Shown here: positions 17,411-24,632 of the stretch, one piece after another
Layout: every line of letters begins with the position of its first letter
How positions within the stretch are numbered: position 1 is the first letter of the stretch
Source of the DNA: Actinomadura kijaniata NBRC 14229
GTDB lineage: Bacteria; Actinomycetota; Actinomycetes; Streptosporangiales; Streptosporangiaceae
Length of the DNA: 41,141 bases
Direction: 5' to 3'
Assembly: GCF_001552175.1 (NCBI RefSeq)
Contig: NZ_BCQR01000112.1
Coordinates: 1-41,141, forward strand
Notes under the pieces: model-generated
What the model saw: only the letters and a program-made list of their open reading frames with translations
What the model was told of the DNA's origin: nothing
Database searches by the model: none
Position numbers and translations under genes: made by a program

Positions 17411-17967
17411 CCAGGAGCGACCCGAACCTGCGGACTGATCTCGCGTCAGCCGCTTCCGGGGTCCTTCATGTGGCAGCGGCGATCACCTGCGACCAGCGGA
17501 TTGCCGAGGCCGCCGACTTCTGCGCGCGAGCGGTCCGGGAACCCTACGGACGCCAGCCGATCCCGACCCGGCACGGGAACGCGCTACGCCTGGCGGGACG
17601 CGCGCTGCTGTTCGCCTGCTTCGGGCACCGCCAGGGCGCCACGGTTGGGCTGATCGATCTGCTGGAGGCCCTCATCGACATCATGGAAGCCTTCGCCGAG
17701 TATCGCGAGATGCAACAACGCCACTTCCAGGCACAGGCGGCCCGGAAGGTCTCCGCGTGTCTGCGCGGAGTGTCTCGACCGGAAGCCGGTGATGTTGTGG
17801 CCGGTGCACTGCTGGTTCGGGAGAGGAAGCCGAATCCGGGGCAGTTGGCAGCGACCAGCTTTCCTGCGCCGCTCGGGCAGCTTCTCCAGCGGAGCTCACA
17901 ATCAGCTCCGACACCGCGTAGACCGGCAGCTCCTCCGCCCGGCCACCGCCCCCAGCGACATCGGTGA
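17411..17967 (+). pseudogene. Probable C-terminal remnant of a relaxase/mobilisation protein
   Basis: This frame has no start of its own. It reads SGVLHVAAAITCDQRIAEAA, then CARAVREPYGRQPIPTRHGN and LRLAGRALL, then a helical segment with EYREMQQRHFQAQAARKV. The pattern RxPYGRxPxPTxxGNxLRxAxR resembles, from memory, the C-terminal region of actinomycete relaxase/mobilisation proteins of integrative elements. The join to the XRE remnant around 17400-17415 looks like a deletion junction that removed the relaxase catalytic domain. The tail after about 17800 is low complexity. A homology search is needed to settle the family. Confidence 0.4.
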
Positions 17968-18103
17968 CCGGACCGTGACGACTAAAGAAGGTGTAATCGT
18001 TTTCTGTGATGGATAGACAACAGAGTGTGAATTGACCCGGCTCTTCGCAGGCCCGCTGCCCAGCCATGGCGGTGTCGAGCCACGCATGGAAAGGACGTTC
18101 GGC

Positions 18104-18202
18104 ATGAACACGAACCACGGCGACCCGATGGTTGCTCACCCCCGCTTCGAGGAGCGCCCCCATGAACAACGGACAGCACGAACAGGCTCACCCAGTCCAT
18201 GA
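18104..18202 (+). CDS. Possible 32-residue small ORF
   Basis: ATG 18104 is preceded by GAAAGGACG and opens a 32-codon frame (MNTNHGDPMVAHPRFEERP), which overlaps the start of the next, better supported frame. There is no recognisable motif. It may be a leader peptide or chance. The stretch 17968-18103 contains no other gene. Confidence 0.2.
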   Translation: MNTNHGDPMVAHPRFEERPHEQRTARTGSPSP

Positions 18203-18702
18203 CGACGCCAGGACCGAGCAGCTCGCTTGTGACCTGTACGAGAACGTCCGGCAGCTCAACCACGCCACCAGCGGCGCCCCTGGGTCGACCCAGCCCGGTA
18301 CTGCCAACACCGTCCTGGGCAACCTCAGCGCCGCCGCCCACGGCCTTGGACCAGACGATCGAGCAGCTCAACGCCTTTCTCCTCCATGAGGAAGCGGACC
18401 GCCTGGGGCGCGACCGGGACGAGCCGACCGCCCCCGTGCTCCGCGAATACGGCCAGGCACTCACCACGGCCCGCGACCATGCCCGTGGTCTGCACGCCGC
18501 TCGCGGCGAAGCACAACGCTCGATCAACTCTATCCACGGCACGTCCTCGACGGAGGCCGCTACCAGCGCGAAGACGCCTCCTGAACGCGCTGCTGAGGGG
18601 TTCCCTCTCCCGATTGCGGAGGCTCTCCAGCAAGCTCACCACGCCGATCAAGCCCCACCACGCTCATCTCCTGCGCCTGGCCCGGCCAGGAAGGAGCTCT
18701 GA
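18162..18702 (+). pseudogene. Hypothetical element protein with a one-base insertion
   Basis: ATG 18162 starts MNNGQHEQAHPVHDD and runs to NLSAAAHGL. There an extra G (run 18348-18349) shifts the frame to a stop at 18389. The neighbouring frame continues exactly where expected, DQTIEQLNAFLLHEEADRLGR and onward to a stop at 18702. Restored, it would be about 180 residues, helical and Gln/His/Ala-rich. I do not recognise the family. Its position after the relaxase remnant suggests an accessory protein of mobilisation, which is inference only. Confidence 0.5.
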
Positions 18703-18704
18703 AC

Positions 18705-18914
18705 GTGGAACCAATGACCCGAGAAGAACTGCTGGCCCTGCCCACCACGACCACCATCGAGATCGCCGCTCGCGCGCTGGGCCTTGGCCGCACCCGCGCC
18801 TACGAGCTCGCCAAGCTCGGCCAGTTCCCCTGCAAGGTGATCCGCGTCGGCGTCAGCTACCGCGTCGTCACCGCGGACCTTCAGCGCCTCCTGGATCAAA
18901 AGCGTGACGCCTGA
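18705..18914 (+). CDS. Excisionase-like helix-turn-helix protein
   Basis: A 69-residue protein with one winged-helix MerR/Xis-like domain: TTTTIEIAARALGLGRTRAYELAKLGQFPCKVIRVGVSYRV in outline, with the recognition helix around RTRAYELAK. Small proteins of this type serve as recombination directionality factors or replication/transfer regulators in actinobacterial integrative elements. GTG 18705 follows GGAAGGAG and lies 2 bp after the preceding frame, so the two were cotranscribed. A 111-bp segment of this gene is repeated at 20393-20503. It is intact, unlike most neighbours. Confidence 0.7.
   Translation: MEPMTREELLALPTTTTIEIAARALGLGRTRAYELAKLGQFPCKVIRVGVSYRVVTADLQRLLDQKRDA
18764..18874 (+). 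repeat. 111-bp direct repeat, copy 1 (inside the excisionase-like gene)
   Basis: Identical to 20393-20503 (offset 1629 bp). It covers the helix-turn-helix core of the intact gene. The two copies enclose the VapBC45-type pair. Confidence 0.9.
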
Positions 18915-18925
18915 ATGATGACAGG

Positions 18926-18941
18926 ACCCCGGCGAGCCGGG
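18926..18941 (+). terminator. Short hairpin after the excisionase-like gene
   Basis: CCCCGGC and GCCGGGG flank the two bases GA, so the stem is effectively about 6 bp; it lies 11 bp past the stop. The region 18942-19190 that follows contains no gene; it presumably holds the toxin-antitoxin promoter. Confidence 0.4.
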
Positions 18942-19190
18942 GCGTGATCAACGACCGTCTGCGAGGGGTGGGGCGTAATCGGGCCCTGCCCCTCGCTGGG
19001 TGTGACACGCACGGCAAGATAGCCAAACAGTCGTGGGCGGTCGCGGCGCGGCGAGGGCGAGGCGGGGGCTGGGCAGGGTATGAACCCTCATGCCTGGCTG
19101 GCTGGCTTAGCCGGGCCAGATCCGGCGAAGAGCTTTCCTCGCCTGTCTGGATGGCCCATCCTGGGCAGTCGAGATCGGAGGTGGCGAGGC

Positions 19191-19904
19191 ATGGCAGTGG
19201 ATCGGTTCTCCACGCCTCTCTACGGAATCGCGGAGGCGGCCAGTTACTTGGCGGTACCTGCTTCGACTCTCACCACCTGGGCTTATGGCTACGAACGAAA
19301 GCGTCCTGGTGGAGGGCGTGTGCAGGGCGAAGCTGTGATCACAGCTTTTCCTCGATCGAAGCACAACGAGCCTGCGGTTCCGTTCGTCGGTCTGGCCGAG
19401 GCATATGCGCTGGCTGCGTTTCGCCACTCTGGTGTACCCCTGCAGAGGATCAGGCCCGCCGTGGAAGCGATCAAGCGCGAGCTCGGCCTGGAGTACGCCC
19501 TGGCCAGCAGACGGTTGTTCACCGATGGGGCTGAGGTGCTCTACGACTACGCGGAGCACGCCGCCGACACGCCTGAAGGAACTTCGGCCAGGGAACTCGT
19601 GGTGGTGCGCAACAACCAGGTGGTCTTCGCGGAAGTGATCAAGGACTACCTGCGTCGGGTGGAGTTCGCTGAGGACGGTTACGCCCAGATGATTCGCCTG
19701 CCTCAGTACCAGGTGGCAGAGGTCCTCATCGAGGCTGAGCACTCCTTCGGTCGACCAAGATTCGCGCGGGGTGGCGCCAAGCTGGAAGACGTGATCGACC
19801 TGTTCCAGGCAGGAGAACCGATCAAGACGGTCGCCGAGGAGTTCGGATTGTCTCGGGAAGAAGTCGAGGACGCCCTTCGTGTCGCAACCAGACCAGCCGC
19901 CTAG
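19191..19904 (+). CDS. vapB45: VapB45-like antitoxin (HTH plus DUF433)
   Basis: A 237-residue protein. The N-terminal helix-turn-helix-like part (YGIAEAASYLAVPASTLTTW) probably binds the operon's promoter. The C-terminal DUF433 domain (about 180-232: FGRPRFARGG, LEDVIDLFQAGEPIKTVAEEFGLSREEVEDALR) is a second small helical module. Length and architecture match mycobacterial VapB45 (Rv2018), whose partner is the PIN-like VapC45. The ATG is preceded by GGAGG about 10 nt upstream. It overlaps the toxin gene by 26 bp, so the two are translationally linked, with the antitoxin first as usual. It would neutralise the toxin and repress the pair. Confidence 0.75.
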   Translation: MAVDRFSTPLYGIAEAASYLAVPASTLTTWAYGYERKRPGGGRVQGEAVITAFPRSKHNEPAVPFVGLAEAYALAAFRHSGVPLQRIRPAVEAIKRELGLEYALASRRLFTDGAEVLYDYAEHAADTPEGTSARELVVVRNNQVVFAEVIKDYLRRVEFAEDGYAQMIRLPQYQVAEVLIEAEHSFGRPRFARGGAKLEDVIDLFQAGEPIKTVAEEFGLSREEVEDALRVATRPAA

Positions 19905-20316
19905 ATTCTTCGTCGACCGCAGCCTAGGGCGCATCCTCGTCCCTCGGCTGCTCCGCGAAGCAGGCTGGAACCTCATCACTCTGGCCGAGCATTACGGCAT
20001 GCCGGAGGACGAGGACGTCCTGGACGTCGAGTGGATCGAGGAAGCCGCGCGGCAGGGATGGCCGGTACTGATGAAGGACAAGAAGATCCGGCACCGTCAG
20101 GCGGAGATAGGGGCGGTCGTCGAACATCAAGCCAGATGCTTCGTGATCACTCGGGCCGGGCTGAAAGCGGATGAGTACGCCCAACGTTTCATCGCCAACC
20201 AGCAGGCGATCCTTCGAGCGGCTGCCCTGCCAGGCCCCTTCATCTACGCAGTTCAGGCAGATCGTTTGGATCTTCTGTACCCGAAGACTCAACCCGACAC
20301 TTCATCTGGCGAGTGA
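19879..20316 (+). CDS. vapC45: VapC45-like PIN-family toxin
   Basis: A 145-residue protein with a PIN-like fold of the DUF5615/VapC45 branch. The first acidic residue is in RFFVDRSLG (D13). A second cluster is DEDVLDVEWIEEAARQGWPVLMKDKKIRHR, and a late strand reads ARCFVITRAG. PIN domains are Mg-dependent ribonucleases; VapC toxins cut specific tRNA or rRNA when free of antitoxin. Size and order match mycobacterial Rv2019. GTG 19879 lies inside the antitoxin gene with GAGGA upstream. Being enclosed by direct repeats, it may penalise loss of this part of the element. Confidence 0.75.
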   Translation: MSQPDQPPRFFVDRSLGRILVPRLLREAGWNLITLAEHYGMPEDEDVLDVEWIEEAARQGWPVLMKDKKIRHRQAEIGAVVEHQARCFVITRAGLKADEYAQRFIANQQAILRAAALPGPFIYAVQADRLDLLYPKTQPDTSSGE

Positions 20317-20392
20317 TACAGATCGATCTGGGCTGTGCTTGAGACAGAGGGTATGGCTGGCTGGCCCTAAGGAGTGCGACATCGAGCGGCTC

Positions 20393-20534
20393 CGCCGCTC
20401 GCGCGCTGGGCCTTGGCCGCACCCGCGCCTACGAGCTCGCCAAGCTCGGCCAGTTCCCCTGCAAGGTGATCCGCGTCGGCGTCAGCTACCGCGTCGTCAC
20501 CGCTGACCTCCGACGACTTCTGGACCCTGCTTGA
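20393..20534 (+). pseudogene. 5'-truncated second copy of the excisionase-like gene
   Basis: Bases 20393-20503 are identical to 18764-18874; the frame then continues DLRRLLDPA to a stop at 20532-20534, close to but different from the DLQRLLDQKRDA end of the intact gene. It lacks the first 20 or so codons and has no start or ribosome site. It either arose by duplication within the element or is the end of a related gene replaced by recombination. Confidence 0.75.
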
Positions 20535-20610
20535 CCGTCGAGCTGTAGTCCTGAGGTGAGAAGGCTGGTCGTCGTGCGTCGGCGGCCAGCCCTTGAGTTC
20601 TTGAGGGCGG

Positions 20611-21111
20611 TCAGCTTGCGAGCTCGCGGCGGCAGTAGTCGGCGAAACCCTCAACGGCCTTCGTGAGCTCCTCGTACTCCACGTTGGCGGCCTCCTCGGA
20701 GTAGGGCTCTTCCAGGAAGTGGGCTTTTGCGCAGCGGCCACCCAGAGCACGGGCGCAGGATGCGACGTTCCTTGCTGCTTCTACCGCAGAGTCCGTGCCC
20801 ACGATCTCTACGCGTGCCAGGGCGGCATGGAACTCGACGATCAGTACGCGTAGATCTGCGATGGTGTCCGAGGACGGCTCTCCTTGCTCGATCCTGCGCA
20901 TGAAGACCGCGAGAGCTCGGACATCGGCGTGGCTGAGCTTGAGGAAGTCGGCGTAGGCGTCGGCGCGCAGCACGTTCCTGTTAGCCGAGTGCTCATGGGC
21001 GAACCGCCGCTGGTCGGCCCGTGCGGTCAGCAGGGCGCTCAGGGAGACGCCACCCACCGCCCCCGCCAACGTGAAGCCTGCGGTGATCAACGTTGTCCAC
21101 GGGAAGCTCAC
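20611..21111 (-). CDS. Membrane-anchored hypothetical protein
   Basis: Taken from GTG 21109-21111, the product has 166 residues. There is one N-terminal transmembrane helix (about 7-28, TLITAGFTLAGAVGGVSLSALL), then a charged helical cytoplasmic part (RADQRRFAHEHSANRNVLRADAYADFLKL) with three cysteines. This layout is common in small actinomycete proteins of unknown function. The start is uncertain: no Shine-Dalgarno sequence precedes it, and longer in-frame starts exist at 21186 and 21279, but the extra residues are Arg/Pro-rich and look non-coding. It is the last gene before attR. No function is proposed. Confidence 0.6.
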   Translation of the reverse strand: MSFPWTTLITAGFTLAGAVGGVSLSALLTARADQRRFAHEHSANRNVLRADAYADFLKLSHADVRALAVFMRRIEQGEPSSDTIADLRVLIVEFHAALARVEIVGTDSAVEAARNVASCARALGGRCAKAHFLEEPYSEEAANVEYEELTKAVEGFADYCRRELAS

Positions 21112-21300
21112 GCTGTCATGGTCGCGCGGGAGCGCGGGCTTGGCCTCGGCCGAAGAGCGTAGGCGGCTGGCGGGGGAGCGCCTCATCTGAACGTTGGCCG
21201 GACCGCGGCGTGCCCTCCGGGGGAGACAAACCTGTCTGTCGAAGCACGGACGGTGCCACGTGGTGGCGTTCAGTCCCACGGACGAATCGCGGACAAACGA

Positions 21301-21339
21301 TCAGAGGCCGGTTCCTGATCTTCAGGAACCGGCCTCTGA
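21301..21339 (-). terminator. Terminator hairpin of tRNA-Pro, carried in by the element
   Basis: TCAGAGGCCGGTTCCTGA (21301-21318) and TCAGGAACCGGCCTCTGA (21322-21339) form a perfect 18-bp stem with a 3-nt loop, 16 bp past the tRNA 3' end. Because the crossover repeat lies between this hairpin and the tRNA 5' half, the hairpin belongs to the element side. Confidence 0.75.
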
Positions 21340-21347
21340 CCTGCTGT

Positions 21348-21399
21348 TCAACCTGTCGGGGTGGCGGGATTTGAACCCACGACCTCTTCGTCCCGAACG
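21348..21399. repeat. attR: 52-bp direct repeat within the intact tRNA-Pro
   Basis: Identical to 13465-13516. The repeat restores the tRNA 3' half after insertion and runs into the anticodon arm, the usual crossover place for tyrosine integrases that use tRNA genes. Confidence 0.9.
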
Positions 21400-21429
21400 A
21401 AGCGCGCTGCCAAGCTGCGCTACACCCCG
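21356..21429 (-). tRNA. tRNA-Pro (anticodon CGG)
   Basis: The 74-nt cloverleaf can be drawn completely. Acceptor CGGGGTG pairs with CACCCCG; the D-arm is GCGC-AGCTTGGCA-GCGC; the anticodon stem CTTCG/CGAAG encloses loop TTCGGGA (anticodon CGG, proline codon CCG); the T-arm is GTGGG-TTCAAAT-CCCGC; the discriminator is A. CCA is not encoded. The last 44 nt derive from the integrated element but are identical to the displaced chromosomal copy, so function is kept. Confidence 0.95.
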
Positions 21430-21575
21430 GTTGGTGGCTGCCCGGGAGTCGATCGGTTCTCCCGGCGCCGAAGACAACTCTAGCGGATGTCGGGGAGTGC
21501 TGCGGACGCAATATTCGGGGCAGCGTGCAACCATTCGCCCGGTTCGACGCATCGAGGGGGCATGGAGCTGACCGG

Positions 21576-22067
21576 ATGAGCCGCCGTGAGCGGGAGTTCA
21601 CAGCCTATGCGGAGGAGCGGCTGCCGTGGTTGCGGAGGCTGGCCTACCTGCTGTGCGGGGACTGGCACCGCGCCGACGATCTCGCGCAGGCGACCTTGAT
21701 GCAGTTGTTCGTGAAGTGGCGGCAGGCCCGGGGCGCCGACAGCGTCGACGCCTACGTGCGGACCATGCTCGTGCGGGTCTACCTCGGAGAACGGCGGGGC
21801 GGCTGGGCCTCGCGGGTCTGGGTCGGCGGCCGGACGCCGGAGGAGGCCGGGCGGGAGGTCGACGTCGCCTCGGCGATGGACGTGCGGGACGCGCTGGCGC
21901 TGGTGCCGCCGAGGCAGCGGGCCGCGCTGGTGCTGCGCTTCTACTGTGACCTGACTCACGAGCAGGCCGCTGAGGTGCTCGGATGCTCGGTCGGAACGGT
22001 GAAGAGCCAGACGGCGCGCGGGCTGGACGCGTTGCGCCGGGTGATGTCGGCGGTCGAAGGGGCGTGA
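21576..22067 (+). CDS. SigE-family ECF RNA polymerase sigma factor
   Basis: A 163-residue ECF sigma factor. Region 2 begins at the N-terminus (FTAYAEERLPWLRRLAYLLCGDWHRADDLAQATLMQLFVKW) and region 4 ends it (LALVPPRQRAALVLRFYCDLTHEQAAEVLGCSVGTVKSQTARGLDALR), with a helix-turn-helix for -35 recognition. Length and motifs match the large actinobacterial SigE-type family. The ATG is preceded by GGAG at 8 nt. Its stop overlaps the GTG of the next gene, so the two form a coupled operon, as expected for a sigma factor and its membrane partner. Confidence 0.88.
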   Translation: MSRREREFTAYAEERLPWLRRLAYLLCGDWHRADDLAQATLMQLFVKWRQARGADSVDAYVRTMLVRVYLGERRGGWASRVWVGGRTPEEAGREVDVASAMDVRDALALVPPRQRAALVLRFYCDLTHEQAAEVLGCSVGTVKSQTARGLDALRRVMSAVEGA

Positions 22068-23089
22068 GGGACGTGGACGTGCGACGGATCGTGGACGAGA
22101 TGGCCCGGGAGCCGCAGCCTCCCGGTGGGATCGACCTCGGAGCGGCGGTGCGGGCGGGGAAGCGGCGGCTGCTGTGGCGGCGGGCCGTGGCCGGGAGCGG
22201 TGCGATGGCCGCGCTGGTCGCCGGGGTGCTGGCGTGGCCCGCGGCGGAGGCGGAACGGATGACGCCCGCCGGGCCGAGCGCGCCCACGGGGTTCGACCCG
22301 ATGGCGCGGCATCTGGAGTTCGGCTGGGTGCCGGACGGCCTGTCGGCCAGGGGCGTCGACAACGGCACCCGCCACGCGGCGATCACCGCCGGACCCCGGC
22401 CGCGGGACGCGCGCGTGTTCGAGGCGCCGACGCTGGCGGTGGTGTTCGGGGCGCGGGGCGCCGCGATCGACGACGCCGGGCCGAAGATCGGGGTGCCGGG
22501 GGGCGACGGGCGCGGGAACTGCCCGATGAACGACAAGATCACCGAACCCGCCCCCCAGATCGGCGGACGCCAGGCGCTCTGGCGCTCGCTCCAGGCCCCC
22601 ATGACCGGCTGCCGGCCGGTGGTCAGGGAGCTGCGCTGGGAGTACGCGCCGGGAGCGTGGGCGGCGGTCCGGCTGGAGAGGACGCCCGAGGGAACCGACC
22701 GCAAGGACGCGATGATGCGGGTCGCCCGGTCGGTCCGGAGCGGCCTGAACGCGCCCCTGCGCCTTCCGTTCCGGCTGGCGGAGCCCCTCACGCCCGCCAG
22801 GTTCACGACCGGCCAGGCGAAGCCGAACTGGAATGTCCAGGTCGAGTACACCGGACAGCGGACCTGCTCGGTGGGGGCGCGGCCGAGCGCCCACCGCGAC
22901 CGGCACAGCGAGGTCGGCCCCGCCGACACGACGTTCGACGGCCGGCCCGCCCGCCGGACCGGCCCCGAGCTGACCGTGTTCGGCATGAAGGGGCTGGACG
23001 TCAGCGTGGCCTGCGCGAAGGACACCGACCGGACCATGCGTTCGATCAGCGTCCCGGAGCAGCGCTGGAAGGACTGGTCCGCCGGTTAG
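22064..23089 (+). CDS. Membrane-anchored partner of the sigma factor, possible anti-sigma factor
   Basis: A 341-residue protein. A short cytoplasmic N-terminus (about 1-40, DVRRIVDEMAREPQPPGGIDLG) precedes one transmembrane helix (about 40-60, AVAGSGAMAALVAGVLAWPA) and an extracytoplasmic domain of about 280 residues with four cysteines. The layout is that of proteins encoded directly after SigE-type sigma factors. The N-terminus lacks a zinc-finger HxxxCxxC, so any anti-sigma activity would be of another type. Start GTG 22064 is chosen for its 4-bp overlap with the sigma stop; GTG 22073 is an alternative. It overlaps the convergent phosphoesterase by 4 bp. Confidence 0.65.
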   Translation: MRDVDVRRIVDEMAREPQPPGGIDLGAAVRAGKRRLLWRRAVAGSGAMAALVAGVLAWPAAEAERMTPAGPSAPTGFDPMARHLEFGWVPDGLSARGVDNGTRHAAITAGPRPRDARVFEAPTLAVVFGARGAAIDDAGPKIGVPGGDGRGNCPMNDKITEPAPQIGGRQALWRSLQAPMTGCRPVVRELRWEYAPGAWAAVRLERTPEGTDRKDAMMRVARSVRSGLNAPLRLPFRLAEPLTPARFTTGQAKPNWNVQVEYTGQRTCSVGARPSAHRDRHSEVGPADTTFDGRPARRTGPELTVFGMKGLDVSVACAKDTDRTMRSISVPEQRWKDWSAG

Positions 23090-23994
23090 ACGACCGGCTC
23101 GCGCGGGACCAGGGTCAGCAGGGAGGCCTCCGGGGGACAGCAGAAGCGCATGGGCGCCGTGGGGGACGTCCCCAGGCCGGCGGAGACGTGCAGCCAGGCG
23201 CCCTTGTGCTTGTGCAGGCCCTTGACCCGCTTGCGGTCGATGCCGCTGTTGGTCGCCAGGGCCCCGTAGAACGGCACGCACACCTGCCCGCCGTGCGTGT
23301 GCCCCGCCAGCAGCAGGTCGTAGCCGTCGGCCACGAAGCGGTCCATGTTGCGCGGTTCCGGCGAGTGCATCACGCCCAGGTGCACGTCGGCCTGCGGGTC
23401 CACCGGGCCTGCGATCTTGTCGTAGCGGTCGCGGCCGATGTGGGAGTCGTCGATGCCGCCGAACTCCACGTCCAGGCCGCCGACCTTCAGCCGCCCGATC
23501 CGGTTGTTCAGGTCCAGCCATCCGGCGGCCTGGAGCGAGGAGCCCAGGGCGCGATAGGGCAGGTCCGGTTCGCGGCGGCGCTTCCTGTAGTCGGCCTGGC
23601 TGGTCCGCCAGATGTACCGCAGCGGGTTCTTGAAGACCGGCGAGTACAGGTCGTTGGAGCCGTAGACGAACACGCCGGGCCGGTCCAGCAGGGGGCCGAG
23701 GGCGTCCAGGAACGGCCCGATCGCGTCGGGGTGGCCGAGGGAGTCGCCGGTGTTGACGACCAGGTCCGGTTCCAGCGCGTCCAGCGAGCGCACCCAGTGG
23801 ATCAGCCGGGAGCGGCCGGGCGTCAGGTGCGCGTCGGAGAGGTGCAGGATCCGCACCGAGGGCCGGCCCTCGGGCAGCACCGGCACCTCGAACCGGCGCA
23901 GCCGGAACCAGTTGCGTTCGAGCACCGAGGCGTATCCGAACGCGACGGCGCCGGTCCCCGCCAACGCCAGCGGCGCGGCGTACAGCTTTCGCAC
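23086..23994 (-). CDS. Metallophosphoesterase, membrane-associated
   Basis: A 302-residue calcineurin-like phosphoesterase with an N-terminal hydrophobic helix (about 5-25) as signal anchor. All blocks of the dimetal site are visible: HLSDAH (51-56), VVNTGDSLGHPD, GSND in place of GNHD, VMHSPEP, and GHTHGGQV near 225. These bind two metal ions and hydrolyse phosphomonoesters or diesters; the substrate is unknown. In Mycobacterium the orthologous position (Rv3683) also holds a metallophosphoesterase next to ponA2 and whiB4, which supports orthology by position. Confidence 0.88.
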   Translation of the reverse strand: MRKLYAAPLALAGTGAVAFGYASVLERNWFRLRRFEVPVLPEGRPSVRILHLSDAHLTPGRSRLIHWVRSLDALEPDLVVNTGDSLGHPDAIGPFLDALGPLLDRPGVFVYGSNDLYSPVFKNPLRYIWRTSQADYRKRRREPDLPYRALGSSLQAAGWLDLNNRIGRLKVGGLDVEFGGIDDSHIGRDRYDKIAGPVDPQADVHLGVMHSPEPRNMDRFVADGYDLLLAGHTHGGQVCVPFYGALATNSGIDRKRVKGLHKHKGAWLHVSAGLGTSPTAPMRFCCPPEASLLTLVPREPVV

Positions 23995-24121
23995 GGTTCA
24001 TCCCTCCGGAGCGTTCCGTCCTCCCCCCAATGCTCCCAGACGGGGCGTGCGCGTGCCCAATCGCGGCGGGCCGGCGTTAATCCTGGTGAGCACGGCGGGG
24101 CGGGACGGGCATGATGGACCC

Positions 24122-24577
24122 ATGAGCACCCTGAAGGAGAAGCTGGAGAACGACCTCTCGACCGCCATGAAGGCCCGCGACCAGGTGCGCACCCGCACCC
24201 TGCGGATGGCCCTGACCGCGGTGAAGAACGAGGAGGTCGCCGGCAGGCAGGCCCGCGAGCTGAGCGACGACGACGTCGTCAAGGTGCTCACCCGGGAGGC
24301 CAAGAAGCGCCGCGAGGCCGCCACCGAGTTCGCCAAGGCGGGCCGGGAGGAGCAGGCGCAGGCCGAGCGGGACGAGGGCGCGGTGCTGGACGAGTACCTG
24401 CCGGCCCAGCTCACCGACGAGGAGCTGACCGCGCTGGTCGCCGACGCCATCGCCGAGACCGGGGCGGCGGGCCCGCGCGCGATGGGCCAGGTCATGAAGG
24501 TCGTGAACCCGAAGGTCGCGGGCCGCGCCGAGGGCGGCCGGGTCGCCGCCGAGGTGAAGCGCCAGCTCGGCTCCTGA
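24122..24577 (+). CDS. GatB/YqeY domain-containing protein
   Basis: A 151-residue helical protein matching the YqeY family: MSTLKEKLENDLSTAMKARDQVRTRTLRMALTAVKNEEV in outline, then LSDDDVVKVLTREAKKRREAATEF and LPAQLTDEELTALV. The domain resembles the tRNA-binding tail of GatB, but the stand-alone protein has no defined role. The ATG lies 6 nt after CATGAT, so transcription may be leaderless; no strong ribosome site is present. It is convergent with ponA and they share the terminator between them. Confidence 0.9.
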   Translation: MSTLKEKLENDLSTAMKARDQVRTRTLRMALTAVKNEEVAGRQARELSDDDVVKVLTREAKKRREAATEFAKAGREEQAQAERDEGAVLDEYLPAQLTDEELTALVADAIAETGAAGPRAMGQVMKVVNPKVAGRAEGGRVAAEVKRQLGS

Positions 24578-24580
24578 GCC

Positions 24581-24628
24581 GGACGCGTGAGGGCCCGGCA
24601 CCGCCAGGTGCCGGGCCCTCACGCGTCC
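24581..24628. terminator. Bidirectional terminator between yqeY and ponA
   Basis: A perfect 22-bp stem, GGACGCGTGAGG...GCACC (24581-24602) with GGTGC...CCTCACGCGTCC (24607-24628), loop GCCA. It lies 3 bp past one stop codon and 4 bp before the other. Confidence 0.9.
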
Positions 24629-24632
24629 GGGG

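Larger units (their letters stand above)
13465..21399. mobile_element. Integrative element inserted in tRNA-Pro(CGG), about 7.9 kb, partly decayed
   Basis: The boundaries are two perfect 52-bp direct repeats made of the 3' half of tRNA-Pro plus flanking bases. A tyrosine integrase gene lies just inside the left repeat and the intact tRNA lies at the right repeat. Contents are integrase (frameshifted), HNH nuclease, RsbW-like ATPase, XRE regulator remnant, apparent relaxase remnant, a frameshifted hypothetical gene, an excisionase-like gene and its truncated copy, a VapBC45-type pair and a membrane protein. No replication initiator or FtsK/TraB-type transfer gene is seen. The element has lower and more variable GC than its flanks, especially at 15.0-16.1 kb. 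It is probably a formerly mobilisable element now fixed in place. Confidence 0.88.

Noticed and set aside
22174..24114. Long plus-strand frame across the anti-sigma candidate and phosphoesterase
   Set aside because: Out of frame with the coupled 22064 gene and antisense to the phosphoesterase, whose dimetal motifs are complete.
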